Origin: Tretioscincus oriximinensis
Lineage: Eukaryota; Chordata; Lepidosauria; Squamata; Gymnophthalmidae
Assembly (NCBI GenBank): GCA_022410635.1
Contig: JAJVDF010000594.1
Span: 575,786 to 639,785, forward strand
Reading direction: 5' to 3'
Length of the DNA stretch: 64,000 nucleotides
A program made the translations under genes and the position numbers. Position 1 is the first letter of the stretch, and each line of letters starts with the position of its first letter. Positions 25,081 to 37,525 of this stretch are shown piece after piece. The notes beneath the pieces were generated by a model. It saw nothing but the letters and a program-made list of their open reading frames with translations, made no database searches and had not been told where the DNA came from.

Positions 25081-25481
25081 GTACCAGTCCCTCCAGGCTT
25101 TTTAGCAGATGGAATTATAGAAATCTGTAAAGAGTGGAAATGTGCAAAGGACACTGTCTTTGAAGAACGGCGATGACTATGCCACAGGGAGAGGCACAGC
25201 AGTCATTGCTAAGTTAGGCTGATAATTCTGATAAGGAGAGGAATGTGACGATTATATGCCCATATCAATTTCTATGTGCCAATCTATTACTCAGTCAGTG
25301 GAAAGGATCACCACTGTTGCCGTGACAACCAGACTGACATAATTGTCTGTCAAGCTCCTAGCAAAGGAAACACAACCATTAAACAGCACTAAGGAGTTTA
25401 CTCGATATCACTGTTAGAACACAGTACTAGCCTTTATTGGTATCTTTTTGTATGAGAAATTGATATCAGATCATAAAGCTT

Positions 25482-25552
25482 ATTTATTTACATTTATACA
25501 CCACCCTATACATGTAGGTCTCAGGGTGGTTAACAGTAGTGTAAAGGCTTAC
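25482..25552 (-). mobile_element. L2-like LINE or SINE 3' end
   Basis: The TTTATTTACATTTATACACC start followed by GGTCTCAGGGTGGTTAACAG matches the minus-strand 3' ends at 8095 and 46491. Confidence 0.65.
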
Positions 25553-25789
25553 CGTAATTTAAAGGCACTTTTGCATTCTTGTAACAGTATGAATTCTTAT
25601 TAGTTTCATTTTGTTCCACTAAATCATAAAGTGAATGAAGAAGGTCAGATAAATTAATTACCCATTCAAAAGCAAATCTTGCTCAATTTTTGTGGTTAGG
25701 ATTGATTCCTTAAGCAAGCTGTGTCTGACAGTATTTGGATTTTGGTGTAGCTTAGAAACTTCCTTATTTTCTTGTTAAATTAAAAGAAG

Positions 25790-26270
25790 ACTAGTGGAGA
25801 GGGTTTTGGCCCACGTATTTTGGAGGGCATGGGTGCAGCAATGTGGAGGCTTATTGACATGGATGCTTGTGAGCTCTCTTGGTCCCTTTGCTCTGTACTG
25901 GGGCTATTTAAGGGGACAGCCAAGGGAGCTACCGGAAGCGCAACTGCTGTTATGGCCATTTCTGTTGCTCACTGCACGGCGAGGGTGCGGTGGTGGAGGC
26001 GGTGGTGGAGGCCTGTGGCCTTATCTCGGAGCAACCCACCCCTGGCTGGGATAGGACCTTTGTCTTTTCGGCAGGTAAGCAGGCAGAAAGGAAAGAGATG
26101 ACGTGGAAGAGGAAGGAGAGAATGTGAGGGAGGGAGGAAAGGAGAAGGGGAAGGAAGATGAATGAGGGAGGCCGTTGCATTTTTGCCGCTGCCGCCATCT
26201 TTCTGGCCCTGATCAGAAAACCGGAAGGCGGGATTCACCTTCCGGCTCTCCAATCTGGGTGGACGTACAA
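25790..26270. other. GC-rich intronic patch with a YY1-like motif
   Basis: This 0.5-kb patch is GC- and CpG-rich in an AT-rich intron. It has GGTGG repeats near 25985-26015, a purine-rich run near 26100-26160 and GCCGCCATCTT near 26190, which matches the YY1 core. It could be the 5' part of a retroelement or a small CpG island. The open frames have no recognised domain. Confidence 0.4.
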
Positions 26271-27631
26271 ATTGTGGCGGAAGTGCACAATTCATAACAT
26301 CTGATGTACATCTCTCAATTAGTATTAAGAGATGCATAGGTCCCAAAGAATGACTTTATGTAATCCCCTTCCTGCCCCAGTTTTCCCTAGTTATATGGGA
26401 TTATTCACAGCAAAGTTGCAGCTTTCTTAGAAAAGAAAATGTGATATTATTTTTTTTCTAAATTTTTTAGGAAGAAGGAAATCTATGTGACTGGGATTAA
26501 TTAAGAATTACTTTATCTGACAAAGTCTGATTGAAGGCTTTTTTGCAAATCGTTGCATTCCTTAACTGTGTACCCCAAGACATTCCTAGGAATAAATGTT
26601 CTGGAGCGTTCCTTGATTCATATATTCTGTCTGAAAGAGATGTGATGCCAAACCATCCAAATAAACAGCCTTGTGACATTTTATAAACTATTTTGTCACA
26701 GAGATAAGCATAAGATGAACTGTATTTCAAGTCATGTACCAGCAGTAAGTATGCAATCACAGAATGTATTTTATTCTAATGCTCTCAAGAGAATGTATCC
26801 AGAGGTAAGGTAAGAAAAATGATTTTTTTTACGACCAAAATTGATGGGAGTTTGTTGTCATGACAGAAGCAATGGCAACCAGGGAGATAATACCTGTAGA
26901 AACTGAAACCTTATACCACTGTAGAAATCCTTTTGGTAAAGCTTTACTAATTCTTTAACATTCTCTCTTGGACTTAATGAATGCTTGGTCTAGAATTATG
27001 ATTGTTCATCTTGACTTAACTATTGTTGAATATTTTGCAGGTATGACATAAATGCAACCTTATATTGAGCAATAGAAACTGTTTATGGAATACAAGAATC
27101 TTCTGCTTGCGAGCAATGCTGTTAATACTTCCAGTCTTTCTATAAGGACAGGCAATGTTTCTTTTTATATATATCTCAGCATTTATAATTCAGTTGGTAG
27201 TGACTGAATATTTCAGTTGTACATGTCTGTGAAAGGATTTTTTTNAAAAAAAGATAAGCTTTTTGATAGATACATGCTAGATTTATACCACATTCTCCAT
27301 CCAATTTGCTCAAGTTCCCTCTATGTCCTCAATCTTCAGGTATATCATTGTAGATTACTATACTCTTTTTTTAACCTCTCTGAGAGGTTAGATTATATAT
27401 CAACATTGTTCTTTGAGCTGGGGTTTGGAGGCTTAAAGTGATTTAAATATCCCAGTCCACTCTATTCTGGAACAAGGTATGAGGAACTGTCTACATGTGA
27501 AAATACTATATATTATTTGTACTCTTTCTGTGTTGACTTATACAATCAGAAAGACCTAATGCAGTTGTATGTATGATAAATTAATGAAGATGATAGCTGG
27601 AAGCAAGAACTTAAATGATAGCTGGAAGCAA

Positions 27632-27895
27632 GCACGAATGGCTTACTCAGTTTCTTAGGAGGCAGTCTCTCAGCTGGGAGATGTGTTTTGAAGCCCTGTG
27701 TTGGATGTGGGGAGGAGTGAGCACCTTCCACTAGCCTGTAACTCTAGCCAATCCAGCTATTTGAAAGCAAGAATTGCAAGAAATAGATACATTGCAAGAA
27801 GTAGATAAATGGAACCACCATAGCCTGGATGAAATATATCCTTGTAAGCTGCTTTGAGTCGCTTGAGGGGAGAAAAGCGGGGTATAAAAACCAAG
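27632..27895 (+). mobile_element. tRNA-derived SINE, TTC-tailed family (copy 7)
   Basis: The head is ACGAATGGCTTACTCAG, followed by the CTAGCCTGTAACTCTAGCC body. A small duplication of GATACATTGCAAGAAGTAGA type lies near 27785-27810. The 3' end is AGAAAAGCGGGGTATAAAAA. The GGTGGGGAAGATAG segment is deleted. Confidence 0.85.
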
Positions 27896-28046
27896 TTCTT
27901 CTTCTCCTCCTCCTCCTCCTCCTCCTCCTCTTCCTCTTCCTCCTTTTTCTTTTTCTTTTTTTCTTTTTCTTTTTCTTCTTCTTTTTCTTCTTCTTTTTCT
28001 TCTTCTTTTTCTTCTTCTTCTTCTTCTTCTTATTATTATTATTATT
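27896..28046. repeat. Expanded pyrimidine microsatellite from a SINE tail
   Basis: The (TTC)n tail of the SINE has grown to about 150 bp of (CTC)n, (TTTTTC)n, (TTC)n and (TTA)n blocks. Open frames here (poly-Lys/Arg on the minus strand, poly-Phe/Leu or Ser on the plus) are artefacts. Confidence 0.9.
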
Positions 28047-29158
28047 CTGTTGCATTTTGCCAGTCAATGGGACTGTAGGTTTAGTTCCTAAGAACAACTA
28101 AAAATGAAGCTCAGTCTTCTCTCTTTTCCAAAAAACAAACAGCCATCCTAGAAAGTAAAATTGAGATGTGGCTTGTTGAATCAGAAGATGAACTGAAAAT
28201 GGTTAAAATGAAGATGTGTCTGCAACTCAAGTCCTAGGAGTGAAAGTGTAGTTACTCAGTTTGATATTTTAAGTGAAAATGCTAAAGTTACTGAATAAAG
28301 AGATTTTCTTAAGTGTTCCGACATTTCACCTTCTTCCCACTTTCCTTTTAAAACACAAGCTGACATAAATAGGTTAATAACTGACAGAGAAATGAACGAC
28401 AGGTTGAAGAAAACATTGAACTGTCAACCTGGATTCCAAGCAGAAATATTATAAAATATTAACTCTGAAGAACACCCACTGCAATTCTCATGCATAGTGG
28501 AAAAACATAATTCTGTAATTGGTGCCTATAGTTTGTTTTTTTAAAAGCACACATTTGAACAGACATACTTAAAAGTGTTTGCTCTAAATTTTATGAGCTT
28601 GGGGACTGCTTCAATTATACGTATGTCGCTTTTTTGCTGGGAAGGATGCTCTGAAAAGTGATTACAGTACTTGTAAAATATACACAAAGTAAATCAGATT
28701 TTTATAATAACAAATATTTAGCTCGTATTATGCCAAGATAAAGAATAATTTGAGGCACCTGCTTACATGTGGTGAATCTATGATTTTCTAGAATTTATGG
28801 ATTTATTCCCTTGCCTGAAACATGGAGAGTTACATGATTCTGGATGGGAAAGCTGCATTACTGCAAATAAATACTTGAGCAAAGAGGGAATTTCCAGGCT
28901 GCCTATTAATAATTTTGCTGCCTGCAGAGATTCTATCTGACAAGTAAGGAAGGGATTCTTTTCCTATCTACACTGTTGCATTTTTAGTCCAGTACTTTTT
29001 TTTAGAACATATTGTTAGATTTAGTAAGAAACACTGATAATTTAATGTGTTTTATTATCTTCTAATATTGCCAGTAATAAAAGGTACGTGGTGAGTTCAA
29101 CATTTCGAGGTATAACGACCACTGTTAGAGCCCGGAACATTAGCAGACTCCAGATACC

Positions 29159-29276
29159 AGAATCCTGGATTAGAAATTGGCTAAAAGACAGAAAACAGAG
29201 GGAAGTAAAAAATGGACAGTTCTCTCACTGGAAAGATGTGAGAAGTGGAATACCGTAGGGTTCGTTACTGGGACCA
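29159..29276 (+). pseudogene. CR1-like reverse-transcriptase fragment
   Basis: The plus strand reads WIRNWLKDRKQREVKNGQFS then HWKDVRSGIP, a stop, and GSLLGP. This matches the CR1 RT stretch also present at about 20100-20230 on the minus strand. Only about 120 bp are recognisable; a purine-rich run follows. Confidence 0.85.
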
Positions 29277-31363
29277 GGAAGTAGAGAAAGAAGAGAGAAA
29301 AGAAGAAAAGAAAGGAAAACAGAAAAAGGAAGGAACAAAACAAAGTGGCAGCAAGTGAACAAGGGATGGGAGAGGGCAAGAGAGAGGGAATGGGTGGAGA
29401 CATGGATGGGAGCAAGGGTGAGGAGGGGCTACAGCCCGTTCTGATATGCACTATCCACATAGGATGGAATGTAATCCAGTTCGGGTGTGTTTGTCTGTTG
29501 TATGTGTGGATTTATCTGGATTATTGCTAGATCTTAATATAACGACCATCAGTGAACCAATATGACCTAAATTATTGTGGGAATCTAAAGCTATGAGCAT
29601 TCATTCCTAGGCTTTCAGAACTACAGAACCTGGCCACAAAGCTTGTGAAAACCTTTGAACACCAGTGTAGGATTTATTCTGGACCAGCATTATCATACAA
29701 ACAGTGCTGCTCTAAATCAGTGCATCTCACTGGTCCCAACAGGTTTTTAGTGAAAAAAGGACCATAGGATTAGAAATAGTGCATCTCATTCCAGAGACTA
29801 TTTCCATTATCTTGTGTGTTTTAAAATTTTCAATGTCTTTGTGGGGTTTAGTTCATGAAAAATGCACTCCTTCTAAAATGACTGAAATGGAAAAGATTCT
29901 GAAATCCTCTGAGAATCATAACTGTGCAAGTTAAAATAGAAAAGGAGTTATTAATGCTGAATACCATGAAGGTCAGGAATTCTACATTGTTTTGAAAGCT
30001 ATTTTCTTTGGCAGAATGGAGTCGGGCAGAAGTATCACACTGAGGCAGACCATTGATCTGCCTAGCTTAGTACTGTTTTCAAGAACCTGGCAGTACAGGC
30101 AACAATGAAATTCATTCAGGTTTCTTATAAATGTAAATTTACAGAAGTCAGAGTTTTTGAATCTCATCCTATTTTAATGACTTTTGTAATATAGTTGAAT
30201 ACTAAAAATACATTTACAGAAACACTTATTTTAGAGGGGAAAGTGCAACAGGATTCTATGTTAAGGAAAGCTTTGTGTAAAATGTCCTTTTAAAACGGAA
30301 TGAAATAAAAAGTATTTTAAAATGTTGCCAACTGGTAGAGATAAAATAGACCCATCTTGAAGTTGCAAATATCGGAAACTTGGAAGAAATAAGATTTCAC
30401 AGGAATAACCCATCCTAATTGGCACTGTTAAGGATTGTTGAATAAACAGGCATACTTTGTCTAATACACAAACAATACATTAATTTATATATTCAGGATA
30501 AGTAATAATAGTATTATAAAGTGCACCAATAGAACAAAACTCCACAAAAATCTGTAAGAAAAAAAAAAATCAGGCTTTCCATTTCTGCAAAGTTTTCTCC
30601 AAATCTTTGAGAAGTGAAGGCAGATTAGGGCTATACTAATTTTGGTCCTGTTTCCATTTGCCTGGCTTGAAGGATTTTAACTTTTTCCAGATGAGCTGCA
30701 GCCTCACATGTTTGAATGGAAGATGCTAATCCACTTTAGAAATAACCTCTTTCCATACAAGCATTCACTCTGCCATGCCTGATAATGCACTGGAGCATCT
30801 AAATGATGTGAGGGGAACCCCTGTGCTGGGGTTTGTTCTGTCATGCACAGGCAGGTATGGGAACTGCTCTTTACTGTATCCAAATTCTTGCTGACTCTCT
30901 GCCAGGAAGCCTCACTTATGGCAGCACTGTCCAGAAGAAAAGAGGGCTAGCAGGTGCAAAGGAGCTTCGAAGAAATGTTGGAGTGGCAGTGAAGGTTTAT
31001 AGCCCATCCCATGAACATAATGAGCTACATGCAAACCTGCTACTAGTAATGTGGATTATCTGGTGTTACTAACTTGTAATGTGAATTAATATGCTCTATC
31101 AGTAATGTGTTTTAGGGAACTGTTACAACTCATCTAACGTTGTAGTTGTACCACTATTCCATGAAGACAGTGTGGAATAGTGAGCTCCCTAAAATGGACT
31201 ATTGAGCCTGTGCAAAGAGGGCCTTAAAGAGCTATAATATGAGTTTCCAGAACAATATGGGGGTGGGTGGGTAAAAAACCCTCTTTAATTGAACCCAGAG
31301 AAGATTTTTTAGTTCATTTGACTTATAGGCAAATCTTCCTTTTTAAACAATCCTTTCAGAGAT

Positions 31364-31605
31364 AACTCAAGACAGGACTAGACAGGTTTATGGACACCAT
31401 GGGTGCTAGGATGGATGTCTGGATGCTGCTTCCGGGATGGAGCAACAGGTAGTGCTCCTGAAATGCCATTTGCAGGGAGTCATGATCACGTGCATATTTT
31501 GCTTTCCTGTTCGGACTGCCCAGGTGCATCGGGTGGGCCTCTGTGTGACACAGAATCCTGGACTAGATCAGCTCCGTCCTGATCCAGTATGGCTCTTCTT
31601 ATGTT
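31364..31605 (+). mobile_element. CR1-like LINE 3' fragment (ATGTTCTT subfamily)
   Basis: CAAGACAGGACTAGACAGGT, GATGGATGTCTGGATGCTGC and CATTTGCAGGGAGTCATGAT lead to a GGCTCTTCTTATGTT end. Confidence 0.85.
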
Positions 31606-31741
31606 TAATTCATTTGTGGAGCAATGTGCCTTCATTCAACATGGATTATATATAAATATGGTGGATCACTCTAATTAATAGAAGAATAAAATAGGTCTAT
31701 GTTTTGGACCTACTTTTCCCTTCAACATTTTTGTGGATAAT

Positions 31742-31880
31742 AGCATAAGAACACAAGAAATAGCTCACTGGGCCGGATCCATAGCATATATAGTCCAACA
31801 GTATGTTCTCACAATTACCAGCCAGTTGCATAAGGAAACCCACCAGCAGGACTTGAGCATGCAGGGATTCTGCATTTTGT
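31742..31880 (-). mobile_element. CR1-like LINE 3' end, degenerate
   Basis: GCATAAGAACACAAGAAATA followed by GGGCCGGATCCATAGCATAT resembles the reverse complement of a CR1-type 3' end (old subfamily). Confidence 0.55.
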
Positions 31881-33455
31881 TTCCAAGCACTGCAGCCAGT
31901 ATTTTGAGGCAAAGCATCTTCAAAACTATTGTTTGCCTTGCCTTCCAAAAGCTGATTCAAATAATTTTTGAACCAATCATATTAAATTTAACTAGCCTTT
32001 TCTGGGACAGATAACAGACTTTGGAACAGCCTCCTTCTGATGACATTGTTCAGAAGGTTTGCCAGGAGTTTACATTATTTGTTTTTTAATGTTGAAACAT
32101 TCCTTGTTGACCAAACCTTTGATGTTTAGCTTCTGTTGGGAAGTGAAGAATGGTTATATTTTTAACATGTTTTAGGAATATTGTACAGATTTTAACATTT
32201 TATTATTGCATTAACCATGGGACCTTCTGATAAAGCATGGTATATATTTAAATAAATAAATATATACAACTTCTATTTATGTTTGTTCTGATTCATCTAG
32301 GATTCAATTTTATTAAATGAACTCTGGGAAAAAGAGAGTTTTGTTCAGATGCAATCGCAAGAACACAAATACGTCTTTGTTCCCTTTCTTGCTTCTCACA
32401 GTTTTCTCTCATATTGTAGAAATGTTTCACTCTGATTCTAATGTCTGTATCCAAACTGGCATAACAGAAATATGGTATAGTTTAGCCAAGTGTTCCTGTA
32501 TACAGAAGAGGTGGGAGGAAACAGCACTCTTTAATTGTGCTGAAGTTAGAGGAAAAGGTAAAGAGTTTCAGTTTACAAGGTTTTATGTTTTAACATTGGG
32601 GAATAGTCTTGATGAAAATGTAATTTGGCTTCTATCTCATGGCTGACTGACATTTATTGCAAAGTTAATAAAGTTCTGTTATTGCACAAGAGCCCAGTTA
32701 ATCAATTCTACCTTTAGAAAAATCTGTTGCAAATATTTTGGACCAAAAGACCCACAATATAGAGACCAGGGGATAGAGGAAAGCTAAAGAACCATGAAAT
32801 AATTGTTAAATTTCTGTGTTGTAATGTCAGATGAGAATACCCATTCTATGGGAATTAAAATTATCCAGCACCCTCAAAAACACTACTTGAAGTGTGATAA
32901 GATTTGATGTATTGATCCAGAGAAAACATGAACAAGATAAACTTTTTCAATGGAGTCACATGAAGGACAGAAGCAATCTAACGTTTGCTTACAGTTCCAT
33001 TTCCATTGCAAATAGGGACCGAGAAGAAGGCAAATAACAGATTCTCAAAGGCAGCCTTATTCCCAGGCCTAATTTACCCGTGTGCTATACAAATGTATAA
33101 TGCAGAAACATTTCCCAAACCTGCACTTCTTCTCAATTCTCACATATTCTCTTTCAAAACAGTCAAGAAAGAATTAGTTCACTCTATTCAAAACTTAATT
33201 TCATGTTCTCAGAGTCTCAAGCTTTTTATTCCTTGATGGTTAAAAATAAAAGTACTTATATGTATCTTTATTTTCACATACAGTTCTATCCTAATTTACA
33301 GTATGAGTGCTTGCGTACAGTGATGGCTCCTAAAATTCTTTCTCTCAGGTTGTATCTGTGTGCTGTTGGAACTGGATTTCATTTGAACTATTTATCTGTT
33401 TAAGAATTTGTAACTCACACTTGAGCAGAAAGTCCCAGAAATTAAGAAGTTAATT

Positions 33456-34072
33456 TCAGAGAAATGGCCGTATTAGTCTAGTAAAAGACCAGCAAACGGG
33501 CTAGTAGCACTTTGAGACTAACAGTAGAAAAGTAGGTGTCATGAGCCTTCGTAGACATGTCTGTCTACTTCTTGCAGTGTACAAAATCATGCATGGGATG
33601 GACAGGGTGGATAGAGAAAAAATGTTTTCTCTATCACACAACACTAGGAGGGCACTCCTTAAAACTGTTGGGTAGAAAAGTGAGAACAGACAAAGGAAAG
33701 TATTTTTTCACCCAGAGGGTCATTGGCCTGTGGAATTTACTTCCTGAAGAGGTAGTGGTAGCTAACAGCTTGGATAGCTTCAAGACAGAAATAGACAGGT
33801 TTATGGACACCAAAGGTATAAATGGATACTAGGATGGATGTCTGGATGTTGCCTCCGGGATGGAATAACAGGTAGGACTACCGAAATGCCATTTGCAGGG
33901 AGTCATGAACAGGAGCATATTTTGCTTTACTCTGTGTGGGACAGAATGCTGGACTAGGTGGGCTGTGGCCTGATCCAGTATGGCTCTTCTTATGTTCTTC
34001 AGATCAATCTACGAAAGCTTACACCACCTACTTTTGTACTGTCTCTATGTGCTACTAGCCCCTTTACTGGAA
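33456..34072. repeat. Foldback element split by a CR1 insertion
   Basis: The left arm (33456-33573) has the GGCCGTATTAGTCTAG start, AGTAGCACTTTGAGACTAAC and CCTTCGTAGAC. The right arm (34000-34072) is its diverged inverse, with TCTACGAAAGCTTACACC and GTGCTACTAGCCCCTTTACT. The CR1 fragment at 33574-33999 sits where the loop would be. Confidence 0.75.
33574..33999 (+). mobile_element. CR1-like LINE 3' fragment nested in a foldback element
   Basis: A remnant of the ORF2 C-terminus can be read (KYFFTQRVIGLWNLLPEEVV, SLDSFKTEIDRFMDT). It is followed by the usual 3' UTR and GGCTCTTCTTATGTTCTT. This is the best-preserved short CR1 of its subfamily here. Confidence 0.85.
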
Positions 34073-34209
34073 TAATAAAAAGATAAAATATATAAACGTC
34101 AAGCCTGATCCATGAGCAGCAATGGTAGCCCGGGAAGGGGACATTTTATTTCCCATCTTTGGCACTCATTTTTGAGGATTACATTGTGGGAGGCACTGAA
34201 AGAGTCACG

Positions 34210-34418
34210 TAGGCTGACCAGATGGCCTCTTTGGGGGGAGGGGTTGAGGTTGAAAACCCGTTTTTGGGATGCCTCCCAGTTTTTTCTGAGGAAAAGTTTT
34301 TAAAAAACATTTTTTTTAAAAAAAGTTTTTTTGAAAAAAAAAATTCTCAGAAAAAACTGGGAAGCACCCCAAAACTGGGTTTTCAACTCCCGCCAAAAGG
34401 GGTCATCTGGTCAGCCTA
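34210..34418. mobile_element. TA-flanked palindromic MITE, copy at 34.2 kb
   Basis: It starts TAGGCTGACCAGATGGCCTC and ends GTCATCTGGTCAGCCTA, about 209 bp. Internal arms with CCTCCCAGTTTTTTCTGAGG pair across an A/T-rich centre. Confidence 0.85.
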
Positions 34419-34637
34419 GAAAGAGAGCAGCATCTTTCATGTTTTGATGATGTTCTGGGCTCTTCTGCAGAGCTAATGCAAGGGAAAGTTTAATGCATTT
34501 GATAAACTGCTACCCAAAATAACAGTAAGAAATAGTTGCTTGGTTTTTGTCAAAGCATCTCCCCATAGAACTTCACTACTTCTTAGGCTGTTCGCACTAC
34601 AACAAAAAAGTGTGAGAGAAAGAGAGAGAGTGCTAAA

Positions 34638-34801
34638 GGTATCCTCCCAGTTTTCCCTGATGGAAAACAAATTAAAAAAAAAGAATTTTTGTTCGAAAAA
34701 ACCCACCTTATTTTGGAAAATATTTTTCCTCAGCAAAAAACGTGAGGCACTCCAAAACTGGGTTTCTAAACCCCCACAAAAGGGGTCATCTAGTCAGTCT
34801 A
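34638..34801. mobile_element. TA-flanked palindromic MITE, left end missing
   Basis: It begins inside the left arm (CCTCCCAGTTTTCCCTGATG) and keeps the right end (AAAGGGGTCATCTAGTCAGT). It lies only 220 bp from the complete copy at 34210. Confidence 0.75.
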
Positions 34802-35265
34802 AATTATAGACATATTCTCAATCTTTAATAAATATGCAAAAATGTGATACTTCTTGCTGTTTTTTTCAGCCATAGCTTATTGGGCCTGCGACAGGGCAGA
34901 TCATTAATGCTGAGATACAAAACTTGAGCCAGGCATAATATGAAATGCAGTCAGCTTCCTCATCTGCCATCCTTGTAGGAATAGTGTTTAATTAAAATTG
35001 TAGCTAAGAAGGAAGTTGTTAAATGTATCATGTTGGAAATAATGAAAACTGCCCATCATGCACCTACTGTTAATTGGAAAGTCTATATGCTTCTAAGCAA
35101 GTTTCATTCTGAGTATCGGAATTTTTGAGGTGGCTCAAAAGTAGCTTAGAAATGGATTCTCTGGCCATTATGTTGACGAGAAGTGGAATGCGGAAACTGA
35201 TGCTGCCCACACAGTACCCCTTTTCACCTGCTTTTTAAAGTGAGGTTGCATTCAGACTGCTTTTA

Positions 35266-36755
35266 AAAAAGTGTTACTTTTCTATTGATGATTTTGAATG
35301 GAAGCGTATTTTTACCTGGCTCTTTGATTCTCACATTTCTCAGGCTGATCGGGACATTTCTTATAAAGCCATTTATAGTTGGTACATTACACCCGTTAGG
35401 CTCCATATCATTGCCCATCATATCAGCTCCCGATGCTGGACTAATTGTGGAGCCGTGGGAGGCTTTCTCCATATCTGGTGGGAATGTCCTACTGTCTCTT
35501 CCTTTTGGCAAATGGTACAAAACATCTCCGAAACCATCCGCAAAGTAAAGATTCAGTTCTCCCCTGCTTTGATATTCCTATTTTATTATAAGGATCTGTT
35601 GAAATAAAGATCTTTAACTAGAGAGTTTGGCTAGAGAGTAGACTCTAAGTAGAGCATACTCAATGGAGTAATTAGCTGGGCAGCTGAGTTTTTTGGGTGT
35701 GGCTGCTAACAGCTATAAGTTAACTTGCTAAGCAAAGCAGTTTGGTGGGTCAGACCTTTGGGTCAGGAAGGCGTGGAGGAGAGAAAGAGAAAGACTGGGA
35801 TTAGTGAATGTTGCATATCTGCTATACCAGAAAGCTAAGGTGTTTTGGCAGAAGAAGACTCCTAGAAGCTGTCTTGTTCCTGTATACTGTTTTTGTTATT
35901 TGTTTTTCTCTGGAGCCAACTACTTCAGAGATATCTTTGTACAGAACAGTTTTTGGAACTTTTGCTGAGGAGTATTTGCTGATGTAAGCATATCTAATCT
36001 AAGGCTGTTGTTTTGTTTGGACATACATTTATTAGCCTGTCTTTCTGTTACCACTCAAGAGAATTATCTTGTGTTGGTTTTTTATTTTCTCTTTATTGGA
36101 CTATGTTTTATTGTGTGTACAACAATTAAAACTAATGTTTGTTAAACAAGAAACAAGTGCTCCAAAGACTGCTGATTTGCATCCGTGCTACACTAGGACC
36201 ATTTGCTTCTGAGAACTCTGCTATTTTAGTGAAGGTGGGACTACAAGTCACATCATTGCTATACACATTCTCCACCTCTCCTTCATAATTCTAGGCTTTT
36301 GCAGAGCTTGATCACATGTGCTAAAATGGAAACAGCTAAACACTGGAGATACCCCCATTTACTCACTAAACAAGATTGGGTTGATCGTGTATGGCAGTTG
36401 GCACTTCTGGAATTGACTCATCACCAGCAATGGACAATGAATGGTGACCCTGATCCGTACAGCTTTTTGGAAAAATGGCTACCCCTGATTATGGCTGCTA
36501 AATCAGATGCCTCTTTGTCATCCCTTCTGTCCTCTTGCTGAAGAAAAAGTTGACCTATTTATTGTCCTTTCTTCCCGCCATACCAGACTGATAATGCTCT
36601 TTCTGCCCGACCCCCATTTTTGATGTAGATTTTTATTTAATGTTTTATTTATTTGTTGGATTGTGTTTTGAAGGCTCAGTTGTACTGCATTGCGATTCTG
36701 TGAGTACTTTCAATCAAAGGAACACAATTGATTTTTTTTTNAAAAAGTGTTACTT
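35266..36755 (+). mobile_element. 5'-truncated L1-like LINE with 14-bp target duplication, split by an insertion
   Basis: AAAAAGTGTTACTT occurs at 35266-35279 and again at 36742-36755, bracketing an L1 ORF2 C-terminal region. The first part reads WYITPVRLH, then the zinc-knuckle segment CWTNCGAVGGFLHIWWECP and FSPALIFLFYYKDLL. After an insertion (35597-36194) the second part reads LLQSLITCAKMETAKHW and WVDRVWQLALLELTHH, ending in a stop at 36541. The 3' part ends in a T-run with one undetermined base rather than a clear poly-A tail. Confidence 0.85.
35597..36194. mobile_element. LTR-like insertion inside the L1
   Basis: About 600 bp of unrelated sequence interrupts the L1 reading. AGGATC lies at its left edge and AGGACC at its right edge, suggesting a short target duplication. 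It starts TGTTGAAATAAAG and ends near GTGCTACA, so a solo LTR is likely, but the TG/CA ends and the duplication do not line up perfectly. No coding content was seen. Confidence 0.45.
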
Positions 36756-36784
36756 CCCTTTATGGACTTATGATGTCATTTTTC

Positions 36785-37525
36785 TCAGCCTATTTATTTA
36801 TTTTATTTTATTTATTTCTACTTATAACCCGCCCTAAACCCAAATGTCTCAGGGCAGCCAACCATAAAGCAACAATACAAAATTGACAAATTAAAAACAG
36901 TATAAAACAATATCTAAAAATGGGAAGGAAAATGACATTTCTCCAACCAAAGGCCAAGTTGAAGAGGTCAGGGATCTTTTAAAAGAATACAAAGATGATG
37001 ACTGATGCAACTTGAGAAGGAGAATATTCCATAGGCTGGGGGCAACCACCAAGAAGGCTCTACCCCGGGTTCCCACTCCGTTGGCTGTTGAAAGGAGTGA
37101 TACAACCAGGAAGCCCTCCCCTGCAGATCTTAAGGCATAGATAGCTTCAAGACAGGACTAGACAGGTTTACGTACACAAAGGGTATAAATGGGTACTAGG
37201 ATGGATGTCTGGATGCTGCTTCCGGGATGGAGCAACAGGCAGGACTCCTGAGGTACCATTTGCAGGGAGTCATGAACAGGTGCATATTTTGCTTCCCCTT
37301 GTTCAGACTACCCAGGTGCATCTGGTGGTCCTGAAATAGAATGCTGAATTAGATGGGCTCTGGCCCTATCCAGTATGGTTCTTCTTATGTTCTTATGTTC
37401 ATGGGCAGGTTGGTATGGGAGAAGGCATTCCTTTAGATATTTGGGGCCCAAGTTATTTAGGACCTTATAAATTAAAGTTAACACCTTGAATTGGATTCAG
37501 GAGCGGATTGGCAACCTGTGCAGCC
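36785..37525 (-). mobile_element. L2-like LINE 3' region split by a CR1
   Basis: The minus strand has an (AAAT)n tail near 36790 and CGGGTTATAAGTAGA-type sequence. The ORF2 C-terminus at 36900-37076 reads GRAFLVVAPSLWNILLLKL then SSSLYSFKRSL. L2-like sequence resumes after the CR1 at 37400 (GGCCCAAGTTATTTAGGACC). Confidence 0.75.
37140..37399 (+). mobile_element. CR1-like LINE 3' fragment nested in L2
   Basis: TAGCTTCAAGACAGGACTAG through GATGGATGTCTGGATGCTGC to CTTCTTATGTTCTTATGTTC. The L2-like sequence on both sides is continuous once this is removed. Confidence 0.85.

Noticed and set aside
27744..28101. Open frames with long Lys/Arg or Phe/Leu/Ser runs
   Set aside because: They are translations of a SINE and its expanded pyrimidine tail on either strand.
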